A stretch of DNA of 64,000 bases from Fasciolopsis buskii. Its lineage: Eukaryota > Platyhelminthes > Trematoda > Plagiorchiida > Fasciolidae. The stretch covers positions 12,397-76,396 of the forward strand of contig LUCM01006813.1 of assembly GCA_008360955.1 (NCBI GenBank), read 5' to 3'. Within the stretch, counting starts at the first letter, position 1. Every line of letters begins with the position of its first letter. Both the position numbers and the translations under genes were made by a program. Under the pieces are notes generated by a model that was not told the origin of the DNA, did not search any database, and was given only the letters and a program-made list of their open reading frames with translations. Shown in pieces: positions 1 to 14,100 of the stretch.

Positions 1-213
1 TCGAATCAGAATGATTGAAAAAGTGCCTTTGTACAATTAGACTGTGTTCCGTGTGTTGGTTACAACAACATCTTAGCTTTTCACACCTGTGTAGGTGCAC
101 TTCCTGTTCCGTTGGATATTCACTCTTTTTATAGAAAAAAATGAACTTGGGGGAAAGGTAGCGGTCAGTGGGGCTTGCCATGCTGTTTAACGCTGAACGA
201 TGATGATGATGAT
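1..213 (+). mobile_element. LINE 3' UTR and tail (copy A)
   Basis: This is the 3' end of a non-LTR retrotransposon whose coding part lies before the window. The first ~60 bases are the reverse complement, with few differences, of 33790-33858, and the match continues through a 'tctttttatagaaa' stretch and a 'ggcttgcc' block to 33645-33790. That second region lies just downstream of a recognisable LINE reverse-transcriptase C-terminus on the - strand (copy C). The copy ends in five GAT units (199-213); short microsatellite tails like this are typical of RTE-type LINEs. No protein is encoded here. The orientation is inferred from copy C. Confidence 0.75.
199..213 (+). repeat. (GAT)5 LINE 3' tail
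   Basis: Five consecutive GAT triplets at the junction of two oppositely oriented LINE 3' ends. The copy at 33650-33660 has only a degenerate equivalent (atcataatcatc). Confidence 0.8.
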
Positions 214-680
214 CACTACCATGGCAAGCCTTGCTCCCTTTCGCCGGGTTACATGGTTCTACAGAAAGAATGAATATGAAAGGTGGATAGAGCTGGGACC
301 CACAAGAGGGAGAGAAGCAATGCCGTGGTAGGCAACACGGAATGCGGACTCTGTACATACCCATTGTCCCAACCACTTGACTTGACAGAAAATGACAGCA
401 CGACCGGCACTGTTCACGACTGGCCGCCACATTCTTCAGTACTTTCAGCCAACCGGCTGACGGATCTTTCGAAATCTAACTACGAAGAAGTGAGACAACT
501 ACCTTACCTAAGTCTGCAAGCACTTTTTCACTCCACACTGCCAAGTTTTTTGTTGACCTTCAAGTGGCCTCTTCGCTCCGTCGGAGAGACGGGAAATAAA
601 GCATGGCACGGTATAATTAACCACTTTAAGGGAACCATGTTAGTCACTGCATATGTTCTAACTGTGCAACCATAAAAGAT
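214..680 (-). mobile_element. LINE 3' end with coding C-terminus remnant (copy B)
   Basis: Second LINE 3' end, in the opposite orientation to copy A. Read on the - strand from ~680 down, one frame near 450-380 gives 'GWLKVLKNVAASREQCRS' then 'CCHFLSS', the usual extreme C-terminus of flatworm endonuclease/RT LINE proteins. The equivalent place in copy C reads 'ETLKDTAVNREQ', stop, 'RSCYHFLSN'. The 3' UTR (380-214) aligns with 33670-33840 through the blocks 'gaatat', 'caacac..cggaa' and 'ctgtac'. The 5' part is lost beyond ~680. It is non-functional: only the last few dozen codons remain, with frame breaks. Confidence 0.72.
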
Positions 681-3440
681 GCCCAATACCCTAACAGGGT
701 TTCAGCTGATGCGCGCTCCCCCTCCCTTCCAATTCCACTGCAGCCCAACCTAACTGGTCACTGTCAAAAGTAACTAACACAGCACTATGGAAGAGGTTGA
801 ACCTACTGCACCCCTTGCCTTTTATTATTTGTATGGTTGGTACTCTTCGTCGTCGGACACAAATGGGCAGCGACGCCTTGTGAAGGTCAAATTCTTGGCT
901 CGCCCGAGCGATGGGGAAATACGCATGATCGATTTTCCGTGCGACTAATTCAGAAGTTTAAAACTACACAAGAGGCATAGTTAAAATGCAATGCGTTTAC
1001 TAGACATCCCAGACATTTACGTGATCGAAACCCAAAAAACGACCGAATTCTGTCCGATGCGGTGGCTAGAGCAAAGCTGGTCGTTGAGGGACATCCAAGG
1101 CAAATTCTTCCTGCGCTGGCAGGGTACTCACAAGTAGTAAACTAAAGGAAGCGAAAGAATCGAACACGGACAAATGAAAGGATGCAACAAAATAAGGGCT
1201 AGCAAGTGTGGACTGCATAACATCAACACGTGCAAACACCAATTTTTGTCACGAGAAAATTCGCTTTGAAAAACCAACTTAGGGACGGCTGAGCTCCGCA
1301 TCAAAATGCTCTTACCTGCAATCGCAAGGGTTTGAAATAAATGTGTCCTGATCCCAGTGCAGAATACCTGGGTGAGTTAAATAAAACAAGGCGAATAAAT
1401 GGAGATTCAAAACTGAATGAACACTTACTTCAAACAGCAACGTGATCGTCATTCATAGGGAACAAGTGGTAAACGGAAATGGCCGACGTAAGCAAACTTC
1501 GGTGACAAGCAGAATTAATTTACCTATTCTACGTTTCGCACTGACGGCTGACGCGAACAAAATACATCACCTCAAGAAAAATTTAAAGGGGACTTCAAAG
1601 TACTTGAAAGTCTCTAAAGGCATCTTCCAATAGAAACCAACTACAAAGGAAGCTGTGCAGGTCCCCGATGGTCAGTCTTATATGAAATCTTTCGGTCCTA
1701 GCGGAGTCCAGAAGTGCTTAAGATAAAAGATTCAAAACCAAAGAGTATACTCTCATAGATTATAATCTATGAAAAATCTACCGCAACTATTTTACCGACA
1801 CGAGCTTTCATTGCACTTTTTGTATAAGCCCCTTGTACAAAAATAAATATTTAAAGAGAACAATTTGTATTTGAACACAAATGGTGCGCAGCTCAATCAG
1901 GACAACAGTTAGAACTAACCTAAGAACACGCAGAAACAAGAGTACTGGGTTGCAAGCACTTATTAACTGCACCTCGCTGTGTAGCGCCTAAGTTCTTTAC
2001 TGCACGTCACAGCGTGTGAGGAATGAAAAATTAGCCTTCGAGTGCTGGGAGTTTCGATCGGTGTGTTGCCAGAGGTTCCATGGCTTACACCGCTGTGGGT
2101 TTCTTTCTCCTAGAAAGCATGGTGAACCTGTGATTGCAGTTCAGTTCAGCTGACTTTCCACTGGAAAAAATTTGGCTAACGCCAATTCAGTGTCCAGAAA
2201 TAATTCACGGGTGAGCAATACGTTTGGAGAGGCACCTAATCCACTGACCTTTTAATGGGTTCCCCATAAATAAACAGAAAGCAAAAGATGTACCTCATCC
2301 TGATGACGAGATATCATTGTTCACAAGCTTTCGCAATTCAAATGAAGAACGTAAGTAAAATCGAGGGTTTACCAACACTTTACTCTATAGTGCACGGCCC
2401 GAAAAAAAACCCGCATCCTTGCTTTCGCTCAAAGCCTATTCAAAATAAACCACGTTCCACACTGTTACTGATTTTCGAAGCATTCGGTTCCATACAAAAT
2501 TTTCTGTTACTAAGTGCCACCTAACCAGAGGGGGAAAACTGTCTGGTTGTACACGGGACCCTAATGGGTGACAGAAGTTTACGTAATTAGGAACATAGTC
2601 GCTTTCGGAGGAGGTCGCTGAGTGAGTCCCAAATCATGATCATGCTTTCTTTTTAATATGACTATAAGTTACTAAATGAGTGACAAAGACCACTATAAAG
2701 AACAGACCAATGACCTCCAGGAAGTAGGGGAATCAAGATGAAAGTTAATTCCCCACGTCCGAAGCAGAATCGTCGAGTTTGGGAAACAAACCTTTTTGAA
2801 GAGCCTTGCTTTCACGGGACGTGGGACGAAGGCTTGTGGTCCTTGCGAATTAAGAAGAAAAATAGCCTTTGCTCTCTACTGCTAGCGGCTTCATGTTCAA
2901 GGCACTGTTGGCTGCGAGAAAGTCCAGAATGAAGTATTTGGCTACGTGCCCCAAAAGCCGGTGAGCACGCACGGCAGGTGGGTCGCGAAGGATATCTTGC
3001 GAGACAGTTGGAAATGAAATTCGGGTTATGTTTATGACGCGAAAACGTTTTGCCGGCTAGTTGCGAGCAATGGGACAAATTCAATTTGCTCTAACCAGAA
3101 CCGTAAATTGTACGGCATTCTCCTCGGGACAGGGTGGTAAATGTTTTTATGGAGAACGGGCGGCTGAGGGAGGTTTCAAGTGACATGCAAAAGAATTCGC
3201 CATTCTTTATAAAAAGGCCCAGTCAACTCAACAGCAATCCGCAGGGACAGGGAAAATTATCATTTATGTTAAATGGAAAAGGATGGATTTCTGGAGTATT
3301 TGCACGGAGATTCTGTCCGGAATGCCAGTTAACCTAACTAGCCTAAAGCTGATAACCGGATACACGCTGCCGTTTGTGTTGATGAGTGCTGCAATCATAG
3401 TTTTCATATGAAACGGTTGTTGACATTGTCGACACGGGAA
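681..3440. other. No supportable gene
   Basis: Only short, overlapping ORFs (under 95 codons) with no recognisable motif. Two adjacent perfect palindromes occur at 1742-1753 (agagtatactct) and 1754-1771 (catagattataatctatg). A stretch of 3' to 5' LINE sequence beyond 680 is not recognisable. Confidence 0.6.
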
Positions 3441-3584
3441 AAATTTAAGGAAATAGAGCGGCTAACGGTACAGCTCCTCCCTTCAAAAAGTTGGGGTGCG
3501 TATGGTTTCGTCTCATGTAGTGGTTTTGGTTTAAGCACCCAAGGCTATTTGGGACTGCGCTTGGGCTGACTGAAAGGTGACACA

Positions 3585-5100
3585 ATGGGAAATAATGATG
3601 TGGATGGTGGGACGGAACAGGGTTGGGATGGCGTGACCCCGAATGGAAAGTTGAAAACCTCAAATACCGAGTCCGAGGACATTGTGGTTGGTCCATCCGC
3701 ATTATTTGAACTAGTGGCTTCGGCATCAACGCCGTCAGTTGTTTCATGCATCGTTAAAAATAAGGCCAATCTGCCCAAAAGCGAAAGCATACAGATAGAC
3801 GCATTGCCTTGTGCTAAGCCCCGAACTTTTCCTGATCTGGATCCGATTGAGACTGGATTTCCATCCTTCCTGGACCAGACCTAAGAGCTTTATCGTAGCA
3901 TAAGGCCTGAATCTCACAGCTAACGGGCGCTTGGTTCTGCAGGGAAGTGAACTTTCCCTGCTGCTGGGGGTTAGGGTCCTCCGGACAAAACTGTCGCCAA
4001 GCCAGCTGACCATCTTTTCTGCACGCATGCCGGAAGGTCCATGGCTTGGATGCAGCTTCATAAAGTTATTGAGGGCTTGAAAGCTTCTGCTTATAGAGGA
4101 CTGAGCGGATTTTAACTGTGGAGATCGTGGCCAACTGATGACGCGGTCACGGTGGATAAACTTGTGACTCTCTTTGCCTTTGTGACCAAATCTAACTGGG
4201 CTGGTTTTCAGCCGCCCCTAAATCAGGTGATTGTCCCATCATTTTGAGTTCATGCCCCTTCGAGGTTAAGCTGCAACATGGTGTTTACCAAGTTGAGTTC
4301 GTGGCAATGGGTCCTGTATCAGTCAGTGCAAGGCTTGTTGAAATCGGTAGTGCTTGGGAGATTGGTGAAGCTTGCCTATGGAGCGGAATCATCTGGTGAA
4401 CCTGCCCGCAGCGGGCTGTTTGGCGTGAGGCAGGTGGGTGTGCACACCGTACTAAAAGTATTGAAAGAGACAAACTTGAAGAAAATGCGGCAGAGCAGTT
4501 CAGAATTCAGAAAGTTTGCGGCTACATGAGGGGTAATAGGATTTCAGAAAAATGGCATAGCTATTGCGGCGCGATCTCTACAGGAATCCTACCTGGAAAG
4601 CGAAAAACCATGGATGGCTATTCCCGAAACACAAACGTCAGAATCAACCCGGATTTCTGTAACGAAAATTAGCTTGGGCTCACTGAATGTGCCCACCCTC
4701 ACATATTCTGGTATTTCGTTTATCCCTTCTAAGTAGCTGCGGTAAGAGGACTTGGAAACATTTTCAGGGGTGACGCCGGACGGCAGAATTAATCTGGTTT
4801 ATGAGCGGGTGGGTGGGCTAATGTGGGTTTTTAGTAAAAGGCCCCGAGACAACCGGATTCTGGGGCACAGGAAGCACGCGGCATGGCCGGGTGGTTCATA
4901 AAACTGGGTATAGGTTGACACTAGCCGCAGTGACAGACATTCCGAAAGTCGATCCGGCCTGTCTGAGCTTTTTCCATTGTGGCGCTCCGGCTCACCAGGT
5001 TTTAGGGCCCAATCTACCCTCGCGAGTGGCCTCTGAGAGTTAGAGGACCCCATTATACGTCCCTCAATAGGAAACCTATCATCTGGAGCTGGAGATAGGG
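3585..5100 (+). pseudogene. Possible decayed retroelement coding region
   Basis: The frame opening at 3585 (99 codons, 'MGNNDVDGG...') and the one at 4278 (83 codons) are the same reading frame, with a few stops between them, so this may be one decayed coding sequence of about 310 codons. About 110 bases further on, a + strand frame reads 'ISLGSLNVPTLTYSG' (4655-4715) and 'FSGVTPDGRINLVYE' (4765-4805). This loosely resembles the start of a LINE endonuclease domain (S/LNVRTL..., then ...GVTPDG...). Stops interrupt it and no catalytic motif (such as GDFN) is visible. I could not name the first part. Chance resemblance is a real possibility. Confidence 0.2.
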
Positions 5101-5169
5101 TGATTTCTTTCTTGCCCACTGTGGTACTTTTCTCTCTGGAGCGATTTCGCTTGCTGAACCGGCACATTT

Positions 5170-8100
5170 GATCCGCCTATTTTAACATTGGACGCTACAA
5201 CATTATTTGCATAAAAGAAAGGCCAAAAATATAGTTTTTGAAACATTATGCTGCCTGATAGAACGTGCAGCTGGTTTCGGTTATTGAATTTCATAGAATT
5301 CGTGCTGGTAATGCACAAACGTTTATGATACTTTTCACAAGAAGGCGAGAAACTGCTAAGGAGTGACACAATAGAAGCTCGACTTGGGCAGCGTCTACAC
5401 AATAAAGACACGTAGATTCTAACCAACCTCAAAGCAGCCCAATGCGGCAGATGGTCATCTAGTTTCCAGCCATGGCAGCTCCTTGAATTAGGCAAGTCCT
5501 AGACGGCAGGAGCGGAACAGCACTCGTATGCAGTTGAGATGAAATCAAGGAAGATTTCATAATGACCAAAGCTACCTCACTATGATCATATAGAAGGCAC
5601 GTTCAGGCATCGTCTAATCATCTTGTAACATCCTTGAACGCCGTGACGGTTACTTGCTATTTCCTTGCTGCCCCCTAGAATATTGATCGTGGTGTTTTTT
5701 CCATCGTCGCCTTAGAGACTTCAAGGCAGTATCAGATGTAATTTCTAATCCACTTTCTTGTTTAGCCAACTATGGGCCGCCCAGTAAGATAATCATTTGC
5801 ACAACACTCTACTACACTTTCCTCGCGCAGGCCTAGTCTGCATGTTGCCGCCAATTGCTCGACAGCGATGTTAGTCTTTCAGTGTAGTGGGCTCATGGTC
5901 AACCAACTAGAGATGTTCAGGCAGGCTTCTTCTGTGGCATCAGCAGAGGAGTTTTTGGTGGTCCTTTCTGAAAATGGGCAAGACACACGATTTTTTTCAA
6001 ATATGTTGCTGTTACACACAAATTATTAATTAATGCCCGTGTCTTCAGAAGACGTCTGTTTAACGTATATCAGATCATTTGAAGTTAAACAGATCTTGAG
6101 AGTTCTGAAAAGAAGGGGACATTTGGTCTTATTTTGCAGCAGCTATTGATTTAATGTGTCGTCGTGAGAGAACTGCAAGCTAAAATAATATTGTCAGTCA
6201 ACAAATGACAAGGTAATAAAAATTGAAAGCTTATGGCAGATTTTAAATACCGTTCGATCAGGCCCCAGATGATTGCACACGCAGAACGCGGCTTCTAGGA
6301 TTTTGCCAGTGGGTTTAGAGCACAGATACTGGCAGGGATAAAAAAGCATGCTGGATCGGGTCCAAATTGAGAGGCCTGCGAGAACAAAGATACAAATAAG
6401 TTCAGCGTTTTCCTGCTACTCTGAAATTTGCTCGGCATTAGCCGACACCAAAACACGCCGTCTACAGCGTATGTTTTCTCCCACCAAACGTTCGATCCTT
6501 TTGTACATGACAGTAGCGACCCTAATCCAGCGGCACGTCGTCCGCGCTAGCAGTTAAAGACGGGGAAGATAGATTACACTGCTCAGTTTTGAGCCTGAAA
6601 GGTTTCGCTCAAAACCATGACCAGAAGTGGTGGGGCCCAAAATAAATTATCCCGCCCTCGTAAAATACATCTTGCTTGTCAAGCTCAGACGACGCTTAAA
6701 ACAGTGGCAGGTTGATTTTCATTTGGGTTCTCCGGTCCTTTTGACATGTTCTGCTTACGGAGAAGCCATGAGTGCTTCCGGCGGCAACTTTATCTCGGCA
6801 GCTACAGTGAACTAGGTCTCTAGATCATAAAGCGTTCCCCGTTGTCTCGCCGACCCAACCCATCTTACTATTATTGGAATCTCACCTCCAACCATCCTCT
6901 CCAATACATTCCGGTGCGCTGCTATGTTCTTTTAGCGGGTGTATCCTCAATCCGCTTGCAAGCGCTACTAACCACTGTGCCTCTGGCAGTATGGCTTCAC
7001 TAATAAGATGGACCAATGGTCTGTTTCACCATTAGGTGAACGTCACATTATGTTCCAGAGGTTTGCTCTCCGGCTGCGGAATGTCACATAAATAACTGCT
7101 ATACTGCTGTCATCTCCAGGTTCATCTGAGCCGATGCAAGCTACCCATGCCTCGGTGCATTTGTGGTGTCATTTGATGACCAGTGTGATTAGCGAAATCA
7201 GCGCAACCTCTGGCGAAACCATGATAGGGGGCGTTCTTGGATGGCTGCTCAGCTAACAGCGACGCCCGTATTCCCATGCCTAAAAGGCAAATAGGAAATA
7301 GAAAACTAAACCCAAATAACAAAGCGGCTGACTGAGCTAACTTTTTGGTGCAGACATTGCCAAACGCGAGTGAATTAACTTCGTGCTACTTTTCTAATTG
7401 TCGCCTGACCTCGACTTTCAACCACTGTATCCCAACGGCTAAACGGACACTCACCTGATGCAATGAACGGCTTTTATTGTGTCTACCGTGTTGTGCAATA
7501 CATCAAAAATGACAAATTACATAGTTCATAAAGCTGCACAGTCGGACAATTGCATTGTCTTGTTTTCACTCAGTTTGATGCTTATATTTCCGCGGTCACC
7601 TATGCGGCCTAACTAGAACAGTAACCTCCAAAACAACTTCAGCAAAATCCGATCTTGCTTATCACAACAAAACGCAGTCTACATTTGTTGACCTTCACGT
7701 TACGCGTTTTTCCGTCTTACTCTTCCAGCATCAGATAGCTCTCCGTGAAAAAATCACACCACTTTCTACCTGTGCACACAATATTAGATGGTAATTTTTC
7801 GTCTGCTGGCAATCATAAAGTAGCCCATTTGGATTACGGACTGATTTAATTTACTAACGCATCTTACTGACGCCATCTCAGACAATCCAGCTTCATCCTT
7901 GACCTTCAAATCTTCCTTCATACCTCAATATCTTGTCACAGTCTTCCACTGCAGCTGCTTCTTTCACGATAAATTAGATTGGACCTAGCGAACACTGGTA
8001 GCTTTATGCGCCTTAAACCAGTTTTTCTGCCCGGTTTTGGTTCAATTACCTCATATTCTACCTTGTTTCCCGCAAAAGCGAGGAAGAAGCCACCAGGTAG

Positions 8101-11100
8101 CACACAAAACTGCCCACGCATCCTCACAAGTTCAATCTTTTTTCTTCTCTTGTCTGTCCCCCTAATCGTCAGCTAAGGCAAAGTCCAGACCGCCCGTCTC
8201 CCTTCATTTATCGTTTTCATGCCGGCCAGCAGCTCGCTGCAAGAAATGCAAATCCTGCCCAAAAAAGGCCTTTGCAAATTCAATCCAGGCGACCAAACAA
8301 AGCTAATTTTGCCGCAAAGTACCCATGCGGTTCCACTGCAATCACACGGTAACACCCAGATTTTTTGAAAACTCCTTTACATCTTTTTGTTCCTTTCTTG
8401 ATACCCAACACTTACCGCCCAAATGGCTCGTAATGACACTAATTTTGGATGCTGCTTGTTTTTGGCTCGATCTATTACCCTTCGTTGTTTCATTCCTGTG
8501 CGTTTTGCTCGAGATTTTTTTACGGACCTTTGGTACAATCACTGGTCCCGTGACATGGGCGGCTTGTTTTGTTTCGGTTTGCTTTCTTTTTATCGCTCAC
8601 GTTGGTCGACTGTAGCCGTTCCGCTCGTTTCCATTGATTTTTGGTTGTCAGGCTCAGGCAATTGCTATTGGACCTGATCAAGCGAGCAGAATCTCTAGTA
8701 TTTGATTAAACCTAGGGACAGGTACTTTCCTTTTATTCCCTTTCATGAAGCGTTCATTTTTCGTGCAGATTTGGTTCTATTTTTGACTACCTTATGGCTG
8801 GATATTGATTGAGGCTCACTTTCAGAGGTATGGTTGTTGTGTACATGATTTATAGCGCTTGAATAGTACCGTATAATTTACGGAGCAATCTTGGTTTTTC
8901 TTGGGCTTGGCCTCAAATTGGGCTACGCGTCACTTAGAAGTTTTGACGTGCAATCTAGAAGATGGGAAGCTTGTTTTTTGTAAATCACACAGCGAATTGT
9001 CAACTGACTTCACCCAGACCAAGACTTGAGTATTTGGTCGCTACACACGCTGTTTGATGATGTCCTGTCCGCCTCCCATGCAACGCAGAAAATCGGATGG
9101 CGCAAACTGTAAATCACAACGTAAAACGACTCTCGGAACCAGCCATGCACCTAGACCCCCAACCACAACTCATGGCCTACGAACCACAGTGCATTTTGCT
9201 CTCATAAACCCCAGAGTTAGGGAGCTAAAGAGCTTTTCTGAAGCTCAACCTACCCGCATCCATCTAAAGGTTCCACAGTGGACCTATAGTACGTGCAACC
9301 AATGGGCGAAAGACAATGTCACTAGTTTCCAGTTACTCACACACGCAGTCTATATTGTTCTGCTTCACGTTTAGCTACAGTCGTCTGCCAGCCCATTGGG
9401 ATACCCCTCAAAGGTGAAATCACCGACGCATTTCGATAAGCCGCAGTTACTGATCTATGCGCTTACGGCTATAGAAATCCTTCATCACTCACACATGCAA
9501 ATGATTTTTCTTCTCTATATCGTCACCGTGAGTTTTACCGAGCTTTCTGCGAGTCCCAGACATTACTTGCCAGCCCTTGCCATTTTTAGTCGTCATAGGC
9601 GTTTGATAAGCACTGTTCTCACTTCAGTTCATCCAGTTTTAGTTTTTCTTTTTCACACCAACTTGTCTTTTCTCCATGTTCTTGATCATCGAAATCATCC
9701 TTCGAAGCAGTCCGTCCATCAAGCACCGTCTCCACCACAAGTAATTCCCGCTGCGTTCCTCCTTCTAGCCAAGACTTGCACCTTGCCCGGGCATCGAGGT
9801 TCATATCCTCTGTTCCACGTCATTACACACCGATGCACATAAACACGCTTTTCCCCTGTCTGCCGCCGGTTTAAGTAACGCAGTTTTCTTGACTTTGTGT
9901 GAATGGCCAATAGCCTTTTCTCAAGGTGGCATAGTAAGCAATCGTGTCCTCGTTCTATGCTCACTTGGGCGTCTATTCCTGCTAACATTTGGCCCTGATA
10001 TCCATATGTGCTTCGTTGTCAGGTTTTTCTTGTACCTCAGCGCGTGCCTCTCGAGCACCGAGAAACGTACGCGTTTTTATTAATAAAATGAAATATTTCC
10101 GCCTTCTGAGTCTTGACTCTGCCTGCTTTCGCAGCTTTCTTCTTAGTGACAGTCAACTGCTTCTCTAATTCTGAAATCCCACGCTTATAATTGTCAGTAT
10201 TCTTACAGCCAAAAGCACTGAAACATGGCCTAGCATTAACAAGACTAGGAATCCTAACCGGGCCAACCGAAATATTACCGGAGACTTGCAAGTTTGCCTC
10301 CAAGCGTCTAAAACTTTTGATGCCCTTCGGCAAGTTTCCAACTTTTATCCGCCCTAAAACTCCAATATTCTGTAAGCGGCGCTTAATTTATGCCCATCAA
10401 AAGTCAAATCCGAAATTCCATACAAAATTTTTCCATGCGTTTTGCGATCCTAGTCTATAACATCAGTGAAAACAAGTAAATTCGAACCTCAAATATGGAA
10501 CTACAGAGACTCAAAATGAGAACATATCATGGTGCGGAAATAGGCACGTGGTTGATGCGGGTCCCAAAAGAATGTGTCGAAATTTCGCGATGAGCGCGGA
10601 CAAGCAAAATTTCAAGAAAGCGTACACTTGCGCAAGAAATTCGCCATAGTCATTTATATAACAGCAACCTTACAAATCAAGATACAAAAGGAGTATCTCG
10701 GGGCGTTTTTCCTCTGCATTGTGTTGCAACCATCATTCAGCCCACCCTTAGGCTCTTTTTGGTCTTGTCGATAAGGGGCGTACCGTGATAAATTATTCAA
10801 AATATTGGTTTTGAATCGAAAGCATCATATTCTGAATACACGCTCTCTGTATGTCAGGTATTGAGCCCCGCCCAATTAAGATCATCAGCACCCAGGATAA
10901 CCGCAAGCCCCGTTTTTGTCAACGATCTTCTCAGGTAGGCAGTTTAGTTATTCTCCACCATCGGTTCAACCCCAAAATCCCAGAAGTCACTACCCTCGTC
11001 ACAGGTTCCCAGAGTGCAATTAAACACAAGCCAGCTTTTCCTGTGACAGTATAACAAGCTTTCCCATCTTTCATGCGAGGTATAGTCAGAGTAGCGCTGC

Positions 11101-14100
11101 CCACATATACCGACTTATCAACACCCGTACCTCTAGTGACCAGAGCTTCGGACGTCGCATTTGAAGAGGCAATTTAACGATGAATCGGCGATTTTCAAAG
11201 GCCTTTATCATCAATTTCCAAAAGGATTGAGCGGCCTTGTCTAGATTTAGCATGTTCAGGAAAAAATTCGTGGCTGCATACCTATATACCAGGCACATTA
11301 GACACGAATTTGAAGGTCGTCCATTCTAGCCATTTACAGAGCATAAACCACTGGTGTCTTCCTTGCATTCATCCTCCGACAAATTCTGTCCAATGTAAAT
11401 ACGCAAACTCGACACTGTTTCCTAATCGACCATGTCGAGACTAAATGTCCCTGCGGAATGGAGTTTTTGGAACGAATCACTCACGGTGTAAGTTAAAGTG
11501 ACGGCAAATGTAAGGGTTTTCTACGGTCACTAGAAAAATCAAATGCTACCCCGAAGCTTTCTACCGTGTGGTAGACAGAACAATTCCTGCACGTTAGCAT
11601 TTGAACCTTTAAAACGCTCGGCAAAACTGTATGATGCCTAAGCATGAGCGGCCATCACGGAGCCCTAATTATATTGGCTACGGAAGTGTGCAGACGAAAC
11701 CAAAAATGTTTCCGTTGGTTGGAGATGACCGTTTTCCTTTTCAGGTGTAGCAGCGTAAGTAGATACGATGAACATTTCAGCGTCGGTATGTGCTATGACC
11801 CAAGTCTAGTCAGTATTGTCGGTTTCGGAACCGTGACTAAAACGTGCAGAGGGTGGAGAAGAATTTTAATTGCATGGGCTAGACCGCGGTTTCCAGAACA
11901 TGTTCGACGAGCACGCAGCACAGCACCACGGCTGTTCCAATAAGGTCCGGTATTTTACATGCTGAAGTGGCGGTTGGCCAGAAAAAGCGCTTAAAATCAA
12001 CCAGCAATCCATCAGGCCAATGCTGGCATGGCTAAACAAACCCAGGGCAACTGGGAACAAGGAAAGGCTATCCAGATTTTATGAACTTGCTTGAACAAGT
12101 GGCCAGCACTGGTTTAGCAGATGGAATTCGGAGCACAAATGTTGATTTTCAAAGTTGTCCGCTTGTGTGAGACCATTCAAAGCTCTTATCTATGCTTCTC
12201 TGCCGAAAAATATGGTGAGGTCAAAGTTTCCTAGGCGATCTATTGAGCGGATTTCTAATCTGTCGTAGCTTTGTAGCCATGGTGGGAAGCACCACTATCA
12301 TCCCCCAATTATCCCTTGTTGCAGCCCACAGAACTGAGCTCTTGATCTTCTATTATTTATTATTTGCATAACGATATCCCTTTGTCTATTTCACAGAGAA
12401 TTTCCGTGAATGCGGACAGCATAACCGTATGAGACTTTCCAATGACCCGCAATGCGACAAAGACTTCGGATATGGCCCGAAAGCCCCACAATGGATGATG
12501 GTTGTTTAGTTTTTGTCTGGTGATGCACATGTCATACGTTCCCCCTAGGGGAAAATTCTCTCCTTCCCGGCGTCGATAACCGCCGTAAACAACGGTTTTG
12601 AATGGAGAGTCAGCCTCTGTTTTTCAGTCATCAACGACTCGCTGGCAAAACAGCATTTCCAGTGGTCCCTCTAAATGTAGCCACAGGTTTTTGCTCATTG
12701 TTGGCAGACGGCGAAATGACTGCATTTCGGATCTCTTCACGATCTGCGGCACCCAGAAAGAGCACAGACTACTGCGAGCAGATCGTTTGGGGGATTTTTC
12801 CATTCCCTCTTATTTTTCACAGATCTATTTCTCAAAGAAGAAAGATTAACTACGAGAAACTACTCTTGTACAGACTTTTTAGTCGGGCTAGGTGTATTTT
12901 CTCTGCCTTAATGCTGCATTAAGGCGCCAAGGGTCAATGAGGAGAAATACTAGACCTGCGATTCCCTGAGGCTAATGTCCTTACTATTGGGATGAGTAAC
13001 CTTATGAACTCTTTGCCTAGAACTCTTTCAGGGTACCCGCGGCAGCGAATTTTCAAGGAAGGGAAATATTTTTAACCACTTTTCTACGATTTATTTACAC
13101 ATGATGCTGATTTTGCCACCCGAAATTACATTTTCCGTTGGCGGATATAATATTTATGCAGTTCCACCCGCCCACAACCGTTGTAAGTCGTCGCTTTACA
13201 ACCGCGTATAACTACCTAGGTTTGGCTGTAAACCGTCTTCATTAGCACTGTTAAACTGCTGCCAGATGTACACCGTGATACCGTGAACCACTGTACATGT
13301 TTGGTGAATTGCGACGTCTGAAATTCATTGACTGCTAGGTTTTCCTAGCTCTAGAATCAGAATTCAGTGCAAAGGAGGTCCAGGGTCCCCATGCAAAACG
13401 TTATCAGAAAATTCTTCAAGATCAGGCACAAAAATGCAACGCGTCTCACCACCACCAATTAACGGTAACGGATATATGGAACCTTTTGGTGGTATTTTGG
13501 TGAATCTCACCGAAACGGGTAGATTTCAGCCCGGTATATAACATCGGAGGACCTCTGAATGCTGCAGTGGAGCTTTGGCTCAATTCGTTCCCGTGGCACT
13601 GAAATGAAGCATTAAATTGACTAATTCAAGCCCGGCAGGATTTCTAATGTTTATGGTGAAAACCGAGTCACATCGATTACAGGCGGGGGTAAGATATATG
13701 CAATTTGGCATGAAGGGTGGAGAAAAAGGCCAATTAGGCCGTAAAGAACATCAAGCGTCTGTGTGACATACACAGTTGTCTTGAGATTCAGATACAGATA
13801 AAAGGAAAAGAAACGTTAGATGAAATAGGAAACCCACTTTGATATACCACGAAAGGGGAGGGCTGAAAAGCAAATCCTAGGATAATCGAAATCTCCAAGA
13901 AGATGCTTCATTCAAATCCCGTGGTTAGTCTGACCTACTTCTCCGTTTTACATTCGAAGTTTCGCTTTTCAATTCTTCACAACCACCCCATGACTTTTGC
14001 GACCGATCTTTGACATATCAAACACTGATCTGTCATTTTAATACGCAACACTGCACCAATATAATATACAGGTAAAACCCTATACTGCTTGCATTCATGA

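Noticed and set aside
8325..8615. Hydrophobic 96-codon ORF resembling a membrane protein
   Set aside because: Hydrophobicity follows from T-rich DNA; no start context, family motif or neighbouring exons support it.
9396..9842. 148-codon ORF, the longest in the window, on the + strand
   Set aside because: Composition is that of random translated T/C-rich DNA, there is no motif, and other frames overlap it; no evidence of coding beyond length.
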